From Streptomyces davaonensis JCM 4913 (lineage in GTDB: Bacteria > Actinomycetota > Actinomycetes > Streptomycetales > Streptomycetaceae), in assembly GCF_000349325.1 (NCBI RefSeq), contig NC_020504.1, positions 1,364,001 to 1,428,000 on the forward strand: a DNA stretch of 64,000 nucleotides, read 5' to 3'. Each line of letters starts with the position of its first letter. The first letter of the stretch is position 1. The position numbers were made by a program, and so were the translations under genes. The notes below the pieces were generated by a model. That model ran no database searches. It saw only the letters and a list, made by a program, of their open reading frames with translations, and was not told the DNA's origin. This document shows, piece after piece, positions 34,322 through 42,417 of the stretch.

Positions 34322-35386
34322 TCATCCGTCTCCGCACGGCGTCGGCGGGTCCGCCGCGGGGAGCGAATTCTTGAGGGTGCGGATGCGTTGGATGAACGCC
34401 TTCGTCCGCGCGTCCCGTTCGAGGAAGGCGTAGACGGGTGCCACGGCCCGCTCCAGCGCTGCGAGTTGGGCCGGGCTCGCGTGCACGACCCGGCCGCCGG
34501 CGGCGCAGTGCGTCTTGGCGTCCTGCTCGTCCGACGGGGCGTTGGCGAGCGCCCAGTCCCGGGCGGCGGCGGCCGCCTGGCGCAGCGTGGAGCGCTGGCC
34601 GTCCGTGAGGCCCTGCCACACGGCCCGGTTGACGGCGATGACGTTCACCTTGGGGAAGAACGTCACGTTGCCCGTGGCGATCGTCGGGGTGTGCAGGTTG
34701 CCGCTCCAGGCGAAGGTCGACTCCGCGGCGTCGAGGATTCCTGCGTCCACGGCGTCGCCGAAGGCGTCTCCCGGATAGTCGTCCGGGAACGCGCCCAGAG
34801 CCTCGAACAGGTCGTGGGTGACCTGGGAGCGCGGAACGCGGACAGCGGCCCCGCGGTAGTCGTCCGGGCCGCGCAGCGGTCGGTGGTAGGCGAAGGGGTG
34901 GCGGAGCCCTTCGGGCAGCAGGGCGAGACCGACCACGCCCCGGCGCTCCAGCCCGGCCAGCATGTCCTCGGCGAGCGGGTCCGTCACGACCCGCTCGACC
35001 AGCGCGTCCGAGGTCACGAGGAAGGGCGCCTGGAGGGCCCGCAGGCTGGTGACACCCTCTGTGTCCCAGCTGCGGGCCGGGATCACTCCCGCGTCGAGGC
35101 GGCCCTGCACCACCCGCCGCAGCGCCTGCTGGTCCCAGTCGTCGCCGGGCGGGTCCTGCGCCTCCCAGACCGCCTGTAGGCGCAGGGCGCCGTGCGAGCG
35201 GTGGTCCACTAGGCGGACGAACTCCTTGAGCTGCCCGCTGACGGGGGAATCCGACTGCTCGGCGGTGCCGACGGTGAGCGTCACGGGCTCGACGCCGCCC
35301 GCCTTGTCGGCGGCTCCTCCGGTGCTGCATCCCGCCGCCAGGGTCAGTCCGAGAACTGCCGCGGCCAGCCGTGTCGTTGCCCGCAT
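34322..35386 (-). CDS. DctP-type (TRAP) solute-binding lipoprotein 1
   Basis: 354 residues, ATG start with GGAGGAAC upstream. Lipobox LAAGCST (Cys near 20) anchors it outside the membrane. The rest follows the DctP/TRAP binding fold: VTLTVGTAEQSDSPVSGQLKEFVRLVD near 35-60, then a dicarboxylate-binding-like Arg region (AAVRVPRSQVTHDLFEALGA) and the hinge GNVTFFPKVNVIAVNRAVWQ. Two Cys near the C-terminus (KTHCAAGG, TPCGDG) probably pair. It is clearly paralogous to the lipoprotein at 39.2-40.3 kb. No DctQ/DctM permease is present nearby, so a receptor role for the adjacent kinases is more likely than transport. Confidence 0.87.
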   Translation of the reverse strand: MRATTRLAAAVLGLTLAAGCSTGGAADKAGGVEPVTLTVGTAEQSDSPVSGQLKEFVRLVDHRSHGALRLQAVWEAQDPPGDDWDQQALRRVVQGRLDAGVIPARSWDTEGVTSLRALQAPFLVTSDALVERVVTDPLAEDMLAGLERRGVVGLALLPEGLRHPFAYHRPLRGPDDYRGAAVRVPRSQVTHDLFEALGAFPDDYPGDAFGDAVDAGILDAAESTFAWSGNLHTPTIATGNVTFFPKVNVIAVNRAVWQGLTDGQRSTLRQAAAAARDWALANAPSDEQDAKTHCAAGGRVVHASPAQLAALERAVAPVYAFLERDARTKAFIQRIRTLKNSLPAADPPTPCGDG

Positions 35387-35414
35387 CGGTACCGTTCCTC
35401 CGTCCTTCGTGCGG

Positions 35415-36428
35415 TCAGCGGGCCGGCACGCTGATCCGGCCTGCCACGATCTGCGCCTTGAGCGCTTCGAGGCGCGGCACGACGTCGTCGGCGTGGCCAC
35501 CCGAAGTCGTGTAGCCCACGCCGTTGTTGGCCAGGTCGAAACGGATCTCTCCGGGCCGGAAGTCGCCGCGGTGGGCGTCGACGATGATCCGGCGGACCGC
35601 CAGGTCCAGGCGTTTGATCATCGAGGTGAGGATGACGTCCCGCACCTCAGGTGCCGCGGTGCGGTACTGGTCGACGTCGACCCCCACCGCCAGCCCGCCG
35701 GCTTTCCGGGCCGCGTCGAACACGCCCGGCCCGGAGAGACCGGCGGCCTGATACACGACGTCGACGCCGGTGGAGTACATCTCCGTGGCGATGCGCCGGG
35801 CCCGCTCGGGGTCGTCGAAGCCGCCGGGACCGTCGTCGATCCAGGCGTTGTCCACCGTCACGTCCGGCCGCACCGCAAGCGCGCCGGCGGTGTAGCCCGC
35901 GCGGAAGCCCTCCAGTTCGCGGGTGCGCATGCCGCCCAGGAAGCCGATGCGTCCGGTGCGGGACTTCAGGGCCGCGGCGGCGCCGACGAGGTAGGACCCC
36001 TCGGGTGCGGCGAAGACGAGGTTGGCGATGTTGGGGCCGGTGATCTCGCGGGCGTCGGCGACGGCGAACCGGACGGCGGGGAAATCGGCCGCGACGGTGG
36101 CGAGCGGGCCCGCGTACTCGCCGCTCACCGCGACGACCAAGTCACAGCCCTCAGCGGCGAGTTGCCGGAGCCGCTCCGCCTTGTGGTCTTCGGTGTCCTC
36201 GTCACCCGGGGAGAGCTCGACGACCTGCCGTGGGCCCAGCCCCACTTCCGCGCGTGCCTCGTCGACGCCGGCCGCGGCCAGGTCGTTCAGCCAGTTGTCG
36301 CCGCGGCCCGGCCATCCGTAGGCCACGCCGACCGCACAGCCGCCCGCGTCCCGGGCGCCGCTGCCGCAGGCCGTGCCGCCCGTGAGCAGCACGACCAGCG
36401 ACAGCGCGACCCCCGTCCATCGGCGCAC
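35415..36428 (-). CDS. BMP/Med-family substrate-binding lipoprotein
   Basis: 337 residues. GTG at 36428 is chosen because GGGGGAGG lies eight bases away; an earlier in-frame GTG overlaps that site. Lipobox LTGGTACGS. The periplasmic binding fold of the BMP/PnrA family is visible: VGVAYGWPGRGDNWLNDLAAAG, CDLVVAVSGEYAGPLATVAADFP, GRIGFLGGMRTRELEGFRAGYTAGA, and a C-terminal GVGYTTSGGH. Family members bind nucleosides. No ABC ATPase or permease follows, again suggesting a sensor input. It is 28 bases upstream of DctP lipoprotein 1, likely co-transcribed. Confidence 0.88.
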   Translation of the reverse strand: MRRWTGVALSLVVLLTGGTACGSGARDAGGCAVGVAYGWPGRGDNWLNDLAAAGVDEARAEVGLGPRQVVELSPGDEDTEDHKAERLRQLAAEGCDLVVAVSGEYAGPLATVAADFPAVRFAVADAREITGPNIANLVFAAPEGSYLVGAAAALKSRTGRIGFLGGMRTRELEGFRAGYTAGALAVRPDVTVDNAWIDDGPGGFDDPERARRIATEMYSTGVDVVYQAAGLSGPGVFDAARKAGGLAVGVDVDQYRTAAPEVRDVILTSMIKRLDLAVRRIIVDAHRGDFRPGEIRFDLANNGVGYTTSGGHADDVVPRLEALKAQIVAGRISVPAR

Positions 36429-36551
36429 CGTTCGCACCTCCCCCTTGTCCCTACCGGTACGACGGGTGTGCCGCCGACCAGTACGACGCTACGGACGGAC
36501 CGTCCCGCCGGCATCCGTGCTACCTCTGAACCCGGGGCGGCGGGGATGCCG

Positions 36552-37220
36552 TCACGGCTGCCGCAGGGCGTCCGGATGGGCGCGCAGATAGGTGAGCACG
36601 ACGAGGACCCGCCGGTGCGCGTCCGCGTGGTCGGCGAGGCCCAACTTCTGGAACACGCGGGTCACATGGGCCTCGACGGTGCGCTCGGTGATGAACAGCC
36701 GCATCCCGATGGCCTTGTTGGACAGCCCTTCGGCTACCAGTCCGAGCACTTCGTGCTCGCGCGGCGACAACTCCTGGAGCGGGTCGAGGTGGCGTCGGCG
36801 GTTCATCAGCCGGCTGACGATGGCGGGGTCGATCACTGTCTCGTCGTCGCGGATCCGGCGCAGTGCGTCGGTGAGGACCGCCACGTCGGACACCCGCTCC
36901 TTCAACAGGTACCCGACGCCTTCGGGGCGCTCCTCGATCAGCCGGAGCGCGTAGCTGGGCTCGATGTACTGGGAGAGCACCAGCACTCCGGTCCCGGGCT
37001 GCTCGGCCCGGATGCGCTGGGCCGCGACGAGTCCTTCGTCGGTGTGGGTGGGCGGCATGCGGATGTCGACGACCACGGCGTCCGGTCGCGCCACGCGGGT
37101 CCGGGCGACCAGATCGTCCCCGTCCTCGGCCTGTCCCACGACATCGTGGCCGGCGTCCTGGAGCAGCCGGGCGATTCCCTCTCGGGTGAGCATCGTGTCG
37201 TCGGCCACGACTAATCGCAT
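36552..37220 (-). CDS. NarL-type response regulator
   Basis: 222 residues. Receiver domain (about 1-120) starts [16 protein letters not shown], with phospho-acceptor Asp in [11 protein letters not shown] and the Lys in YLLKERV. LuxR-type helix-turn-helix (about 150-210) has [22 protein letters not shown] and [17 protein letters not shown]. Its start overlaps the end of the kinase gene by 10 bases, so they form a pair. It is expected to control nearby lipoprotein genes, but I found no binding site. Confidence 0.92.
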   Translation of the reverse strand: MRLVVADDTMLTREGIARLLQDAGHDVVGQAEDGDDLVARTRVARPDAVVVDIRMPPTHTDEGLVAAQRIRAEQPGTGVLVLSQYIEPSYALRLIEERPEGVGYLLKERVSDVAVLTDALRRIRDDETVIDPAIVSRLMNRRRHLDPLQELSPREHEVLGLVAEGLSNKAIGMRLFITERTVEAHVTRVFQKLGLADHADAHRRVLVVLTYLRAHPDALRQP

Positions 37221-38989
37221 GGAAACCCCACCCGTGTGCCGTCCTGCGTGTTCTCGATCCACCCGCCCAGCGCGCCGACCCGGTCGGCGACCCGATCGTA
37301 CGGGTCGAGCGTCACTCCTTGGAGGTGGACGACCACATTCGGCTCATCTCGTTCGACACGGACCTCGACGAAGGGCGCTCTGTGGCGCTGAGCGGCGTCC
37401 ACGGCCGCGCCGACGACGGCGTACACCGCCCGCTCGACGGCGTGCGGCAGCCGCTCCGGCGGCACGGCCTCGATCTGCACGGGTACGGACGCCCGGTCGG
37501 CGAGCGTCCACAGCGCGGGCTCGAGTCCCGCCTCGTGCAGGACGACGGGGAAGATGCCGTGGGCCGTCTCGCGCAGCTCGGCCAGGACCGCGAGTGCCTC
37601 TTCCACGGCGTCCGCCAGCTCGGGGGCGCGTGGATCACCGGCGGCCGCCGCGGCGTTGTGCGCGAGCCGCAGTTCGTAGGTGACGGCCAGCAGCCATTGC
37701 TGGGCGCCGTCGTGCAGATCGCGTTCGAGGCGGCGCCGTGCCTCGTCGCCGGTCTCGACAATGCGGGCGCGCGCGGAGCGGAGCTGGGCCAGCCGGGCCA
37801 GCAGGGAGGCACGCAGCCGCTCGTTGTCGATGGCGAGCCGGGCCGCGGAGCCGATCTGCTGCTCCAGCTGCCTGTCGTGGGCGTCGGCCCGGTGGTGCAC
37901 GACGACCGCGATCGGCTCGCCGCCCCGGTGGATCGCGGTCACCACCCGCTCGCGATCGGCCGCGGGCCGTGCCGGGGCGCCGGTGGCGTCGACGTAGCCG
38001 TCGGATTCCGGCAGCCGGTACAGCACCTCCAGCCGGGCGTCGCCGAGGGCGTCGGCCAGGGCAGCCCGGAGCGAACCGGGCGGTGGGGCGGCGCCCAGTC
38101 CGGCGGCCAGCCGGGCGACGGCGATCCGGCGGCGGCGCTGGCGCACGGCCCACCAGCCGAGACCGAGGACGACAAGGGTCAGGGCGGCGGCCCGAGCGAC
38201 GAACAGCGCGGCGAAGGGCTGCCGGGCCGGGTCCTCCGCCCGATGCGCGAGGAGCGTCGCGGCGTACGCCGCCTCGGCGAGGCCCGCGACGGCGACGGGT
38301 ATCAGGACGTACGACCGCTGCGAGTGCCGTACGCCCCGGGAGGCGGCCGCGTCCGCCGCCACCGCCAGAGCGAGCAGCAGGCCCACCGCGACGATGAACA
38401 CCGCGGACGCCGCCTGCACCGCTCGGGTCAGGCCGGGATCGGCGTGCAGCACCGTGGGCCCGGCGGCACACACGCGCCAGCAGTGCGGGTCCAGATACGG
38501 ATCGTGGAAGAGCAGCAGGCTCGCACCGACCGCACCGGCCGAGGCGTGGGCGGCGACGGTCAGCGCCCGTCCGTGGCGGACCGGTCGCGCGGCCACGGCG
38601 AGGTGTACGAGCGCCCCCACCGCGAACGGCGGCACGGCCAGGGCGATCACGCGCAGCAGCGCCGGCCCCTCCCCGGGCGCGTGCAGCAGCGAACGCACCG
38701 GTGTGTCCCCCTGCCAGCCCGCCCACAGCGGCGCCAGCCAGACAACCCCCAGTAGCAGCAGGGGCAGTTGGGCACGGGCGAGCGGGGGGCGCCGCAGGAC
38801 CTGTCCGGCCGTGAGCAGACTCAGCCCCGGCACGAGTGAGGCCGCCGCGAACGGCGTGGACACCCTCGCGTACGAGGTCACCGACGCGGTGCCGACGGCC
38901 ATGACGGTGGCGGCACCGGCCGCGTAGGCCGACGTCGCCACGAACACCACCGCCCGTGCGGTCCCCGGGCGCGGCAGACGTACGGGCAC
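37211..38989 (-). CDS. Membrane sensor histidine kinase with degenerate ATPase domain
   Basis: 592 residues from a GTG with GGGGGAG upstream. About seven or eight membrane helices (20-300), an extracellular loop with two Cys (DPHCWRVC), a GAF-like linker, and the HisKA_3 dimerisation segment [19 protein letters not shown] with an intact His near 425. The ATP-binding part is abnormal. Where the family has EALTNAxKH this reads [10 protein letters not shown]; the DDGxGG G1 box reads LQGVTLD; the GSGLRGLADR block reads DPYDRVADR. Only the final ALGGWIEN part looks normal. It probably cannot bind ATP on its own and may be a pseudokinase or work with another kinase. Confidence 0.88.
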   Translation of the reverse strand: MPVRLPRPGTARAVVFVATSAYAAGAATVMAVGTASVTSYARVSTPFAAASLVPGLSLLTAGQVLRRPPLARAQLPLLLLGVVWLAPLWAGWQGDTPVRSLLHAPGEGPALLRVIALAVPPFAVGALVHLAVAARPVRHGRALTVAAHASAGAVGASLLLFHDPYLDPHCWRVCAAGPTVLHADPGLTRAVQAASAVFIVAVGLLLALAVAADAAASRGVRHSQRSYVLIPVAVAGLAEAAYAATLLAHRAEDPARQPFAALFVARAAALTLVVLGLGWWAVRQRRRRIAVARLAAGLGAAPPPGSLRAALADALGDARLEVLYRLPESDGYVDATGAPARPAADRERVVTAIHRGGEPIAVVVHHRADAHDRQLEQQIGSAARLAIDNERLRASLLARLAQLRSARARIVETGDEARRRLERDLHDGAQQWLLAVTYELRLAHNAAAAAGDPRAPELADAVEEALAVLAELRETAHGIFPVVLHEAGLEPALWTLADRASVPVQIEAVPPERLPHAVERAVYAVVGAAVDAAQRHRAPFVEVRVERDEPNVVVHLQGVTLDPYDRVADRVGALGGWIENTQDGTRVGFPCD

Positions 38990-39024
38990 GACACTCCCCC
39001 TCGGTGCGGTACCGGGCCTGCTAG

Positions 39025-39243
39025 GGCCTGTCGTTTGAATCAGTCCGGCGTCGCGGGGTCTGGCACGCGCATCTGCGGCGTTGTCGTCGGTTGCCGACGC
39101 TCCGCGTCGCCGCCCTCCTCCGCCTTGCAGCTGCACGCTCCCCCACGCTCGAACAACCTCGCGCGGGGGTACCCCCATCGCCCCCGCTCGGCCCCGCCGA
39201 CCCGTCCCCCTTCTTACAGCCGACCTGATCCAAACGACAGGCC
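39025..39243. mobile_element. MITE with CTAG target duplication
   Basis: 219 bases with terminal inverted repeats beginning GGCCTGTCGTTTG (18-19 bases, one mismatch) and CTAG on both sides (39021-39024 and 39244-39247). It has no coding capacity. An internal palindrome GGGGGTACCCCC is present. The ends look like those of IS5-type elements; no related transposase is in the window. The right CTAG contains the TAG stop codon of the adjacent lipoprotein gene. Confidence 0.85.
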
Positions 39244-40332
39244 CTAGACCAGGCAGTCGGCGGGCACGTCGAGGGCCGGCTGCCGGGGCAGCTTCGCCTT
39301 CAGCCTCTCGATCTCCGCGATGAAGGACTTGGTACGCCCGTCCTGCCCGAGACGAGCGTATTCCGGCCGCACAGCGGCCCGCAGTCCCTTCAGGTCGGCC
39401 GCGGAAGCCATCGCGAACCGGACCCCGGCCTCGCACAGCTGCACGACCAATTCGCTTTCCTGGTCCGACAGTCGCGGCGAGCGCCGGGCCGCGTCCGTGG
39501 CGGCCTCGCTCAGCCAGCCCCGCTGCTCGCGGGTCAGTCCGTCGAGGAGGTCCGTGTCGGCGATCAGCGCGGCCGTCTGCGGCCACAAGTGGACGTTGGC
39601 CGTGATGTACGGGGCGCGCAAGGCGTAGTTGTTGATCCGGTGGCCGATGAGGTACATCTCGAATCCGTCGATCCGGCCCTGTTCCAGGGCCCTGTCGCGG
39701 ATCGGGCCCAGCCCTTCGAACGGCTCGGCACCGAGGCTGCGCAGAGCGCTCGACTGTCCTTCGGACCGGGCAGTGCCGAAGGCGATCCCCCGCCAGTCCG
39801 CCGGTCCGAGCAGCGGCTTGCGCACACCCACGGGCCTGCGCAGCCCATCGGCCAGCAGCGCCAGTCCCGTGACGCCGAGCGGCTCGAGGTCCGGCAGCAT
39901 CCGCTCGGGAATGCCGCTGTCGAGCACGGCACCCTGAAGGGCGTGGCTGTCGACGAGCAGCGGCGCGGTGAGCGCCTGGAACCCCCGTACACCCAGCGAG
40001 TCGAAGGCCCGGGTGCCCGCCCAGCCGAGGTCGGCCTTGCCCGCCGCCACATCCCGGACCACGCGTTGTTCGGAGTCGACGGCGAAGTCGCCCCACTCGT
40101 GGGCCACTTCGATCCGCAGCGCCCCGCCGGACACCTCGTCCACCCGGTCGACGAAGTACGCCACGGCCGGTTCGTAGTCCAGGTTGGCATAGCCGTTCGC
40201 GAGCGTGAGCGCCCGCGGAGCGCCCGGCCCCCCGGCCTTGTCCCCCTGCCCGGCCGCCGTCGTGCAACCCGCCATCACGGCCGCCGCCAGCACCGCAGCA
40301 GCGCTCCGGCGACCCCACCACCTCATGCTCAT
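39244..40332 (-). CDS. DctP-type (TRAP) solute-binding lipoprotein 2
   Basis: 362 residues, ATG with GGGGGG five bases upstream; a second ATG two codons on is possible. Lipobox VMAGCTT (Cys near 23). TRAP-binding features: ALTLANGYANLDYEPAVAYFVDRVDE, LRIEVAHEWG, WRGIAFGTARSEGQSSALRSLG, and the pair LCEAGVRFAM and PADCLV with Cys at similar places to the paralogue. The C-terminal halves of both proteins end with the same helix pattern (RTKSFIAEIERLKAKLP / RTKAFIQRIRTLKNSLP). No permease is near. The stop codon is part of the MITE target site, without change to the protein. Confidence 0.87.
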   Translation of the reverse strand: MSMRWWGRRSAAAVLAAAVMAGCTTAAGQGDKAGGPGAPRALTLANGYANLDYEPAVAYFVDRVDEVSGGALRIEVAHEWGDFAVDSEQRVVRDVAAGKADLGWAGTRAFDSLGVRGFQALTAPLLVDSHALQGAVLDSGIPERMLPDLEPLGVTGLALLADGLRRPVGVRKPLLGPADWRGIAFGTARSEGQSSALRSLGAEPFEGLGPIRDRALEQGRIDGFEMYLIGHRINNYALRAPYITANVHLWPQTAALIADTDLLDGLTREQRGWLSEAATDAARRSPRLSDQESELVVQLCEAGVRFAMASAADLKGLRAAVRPEYARLGQDGRTKSFIAEIERLKAKLPRQPALDVPADCLV

Positions 40333-40419
40333 CCGGGCCCCCCTTTCAGGCATGCACCGACCGTAGGCTCCTGGTGTCGTCCGGGCATCGTGGCTGGCAC
40401 GGATGCCGGGTCCGCCCGT

Positions 40420-42048
40420 TCACCGACGGGTGAGGGGGATGCGGGCGGAAAGGACGGTCCCCGTCCCCCGGTCGGAGACGAGGCCGAGGGTGCCGCCGAG
40501 CGCCTCGACGCGGTCGGCGAGCCCCTTCAGACCACTGCCGCGGCTCGGGTCGGCACCGCCGACACCGTCGTCCCGTACGGTGATCAGGACGGTGGTGTCC
40601 GCGCGCCGCACCTCGACCTCGACCCGAGACGCCTCCGCGTGCTTGATCACGTTCGCCAGTGCCTCCGCGACGGCGTAGTAGACGGCGGCCTCGAACTCGC
40701 CGGCGAAGCGCTCGTCGACCACGTCGAGCCGAACCGGCAGTGAGTGGCGTGCGGCCAGGGTCGTCAGTGCACTCCTCAATCCGTCTCCGAGTTCGCGCGG
40801 ATGCAGTCCGAGTGCGAGCGTGCGCAGTTCGTCCGTGGTGCTGTCGAGACGGTCGCCGGCCCGTGCGAGGGCGTCGGCTCCCGGCCCGTCCGGTTTCGCG
40901 CCGAGCGCGCGCAGGGTCTCGCGCAGGGCGGTCAGGCGCTGCTGGGGTCCTTCGTGCAGCCGCCGTTCCAACTGCCGCCGTTCCTCGTCGGCGGCGAACA
41001 GCAGTCGCCGCTGAGATGCCTTCACCTCGTCAATCTGGGCCCGCAGTTCGGCGTGCAGGGCGGCGTGCGCGGCGGTCAGCCGGGTCGCGGACTCCACGGC
41101 TGCCACGAGGGCCGGATCGTCGAGGACGGCCGGGTCGTGCACGAGTACCGCGAAGGGGTGGCCGTCCCGCTCGATCCGGGTCACCGTACGGCCGTCCGCG
41201 GCATCCGGCATCTTCACGGGCCGCCCGGACGGGTCGAGGTAATTCCCGTGGGGCGCCTGCCAGTAGCCGACCACCAGCGAGTCGTCGTCGAGTGCCCGCA
41301 CCAGGCCCTCGCGCAGCAACCCCGAGCGGTGCTCGCCGAGTTCCACGACGAGGTCGGTCACCGTGGCGGGTTCGGACCGCCCACGGATGCCCTGGGCCGC
41401 CAGTACGGCGACCGCGCACAGGGCCGCCTCGTACAGCCACAGGGCGGGTGCCATGGCCAGGGGGGTCGCCCCTACGGCCAGCCGTGCCGCGGCGCCTGCG
41501 GCCAGCACGGTGCACAGGGCCGTACCGGCCCACAGGACGACTCGGCGGTGCCGTGCTCTGCGGCTGCCCGTGCAGGTGTGCTCGTGGCGGAGCAGGCCGG
41601 CAACCGCCGCCGACAGCACGATGGTTGCGGCCTCGTATCGCCACCAGTTCCCGATGGATGCCGCGTAGCCGACCGCGACACCGGCCCGGGCGGCGCGGGA
41701 GCGCGGCCACAGGCCGGGGTACGCGAGGAGCAGGTGTATCAGGGCTCCCCGGTGCCAGAACAACAGTGTCCCGGGCTGGACGTTGGCCGCGAACCACGCC
41801 ACGGAGGTGAGTGCGAGCAGGCTCGCGGCGCCGCGCGCCGTCGGCCAGGCCCAGCAGGCGGCACCGGCGAACGTGGCGCCAACGAGGAGATCAGGGGCCC
41901 ATCGTCCGGGCTGGTCCCAGCCGAAGGCCAGGGACTCGGAGGCGATGCCGAAGCCGGTCATGGCCGCCATCGCCACGATGGCGGCCATGACCGGCCACTG
42001 ACTCGCCCTAGGCGAGAAGGAGGCGAAGTGCGGCACCGGACAGCTCAC
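40420..42048 (-). CDS. Membrane sensor histidine kinase with intact catalytic domain
   Basis: 542 residues from the GTG at 42048; an ATG at 41988 (522 residues) is an alternative, since the first 20 residues overlap the preceding gene. Six or more membrane helices (about 20-240), a linker with a GAF-like segment, the phospho-acceptor His in QLERRLHEGPQQRLTAL (near 363), and an intact ATPase domain: EALANVIKHAEASRVEV (N box), RDDGVGGADPS (G1) and GSGLKGLADRVEALGG (G2). It overlaps the REC-only regulator gene upstream, indicating a pair. Being the only complete kinase in this locus, it may also serve the degenerate kinase nearby. Confidence 0.88.
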   Translation of the reverse strand: MSCPVPHFASFSPRASQWPVMAAIVAMAAMTGFGIASESLAFGWDQPGRWAPDLLVGATFAGAACWAWPTARGAASLLALTSVAWFAANVQPGTLLFWHRGALIHLLLAYPGLWPRSRAARAGVAVGYAASIGNWWRYEAATIVLSAAVAGLLRHEHTCTGSRRARHRRVVLWAGTALCTVLAAGAAARLAVGATPLAMAPALWLYEAALCAVAVLAAQGIRGRSEPATVTDLVVELGEHRSGLLREGLVRALDDDSLVVGYWQAPHGNYLDPSGRPVKMPDAADGRTVTRIERDGHPFAVLVHDPAVLDDPALVAAVESATRLTAAHAALHAELRAQIDEVKASQRRLLFAADEERRQLERRLHEGPQQRLTALRETLRALGAKPDGPGADALARAGDRLDSTTDELRTLALGLHPRELGDGLRSALTTLAARHSLPVRLDVVDERFAGEFEAAVYYAVAEALANVIKHAEASRVEVEVRRADTTVLITVRDDGVGGADPSRGSGLKGLADRVEALGGTLGLVSDRGTGTVLSARIPLTRR

Positions 42049-42361
42049 TCTTCAGCAGGAAGCCACGCACGGGAGCATGCGCGACGCGCGGGCCGTAGGT
42101 GGCGGCGGGACGGCTGGAGACCAGGACGACCTGGGGCGGATCGGCCAGCCGTGCCAGCCGGCCGGCCACCTCGAACCCGTCGATGTCGGGCAACCGGACG
42201 TCCAGCACGACCAGTTCGGGGCCGTACCGGTCGGCGGCCCGCACCCCGTCCACGCCCGTGGCCGACTCGGCGACGACCACGAAGCCGTCCGCCTCCAACA
42301 GCAGCCGCGCCGAGGCCCGGAACGCCTCATGATCATCGATCACGAGCACCGTCTCCCTCAC
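42008..42361 (-). CDS. Single-domain (REC-only) response regulator
   Basis: 117 residues. Starts VRETVLVIDDHEAF, with phospho-acceptor Asp in LVVLDVRLPDIDGF and the Lys in GFLLKSELSG. It ends after the receiver fold and has no DNA-binding domain, so it must act by protein contact or as a phosphate sink. The GTG start at 42361 fits the fold; an ATG at 42421 would add a 20-residue extension. Its stop lies inside the start region of the kinase gene, which is coupled to it. Confidence 0.85.
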   Translation of the reverse strand: MRETVLVIDDHEAFRASARLLLEADGFVVVAESATGVDGVRAADRYGPELVVLDVRLPDIDGFEVAGRLARLADPPQVVLVSSRPAATYGPRVAHAPVRGFLLKSELSGAALRLLLA

Positions 42362-42417
42362 CGCAGCATCGTCCCACGCTGCATGGGCGATCCTCCCTCG
42401 GATGCTCTTCGTCCCCG

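Noticed and set aside
39025..39243. Reading the MITE ends as a simple transcription terminator
   Set aside because: The arms are about 180 bases apart and flanked by identical CTAG, which fits a transposed element better.
38990..40321. Continuous minus-strand frame joining the DctP lipoprotein 2 region to the degenerate kinase
   Set aside because: The upstream part is the wrong frame of the lipoprotein gene and of the MITE. The kinase has a good ribosome binding site and GTG at 38989.
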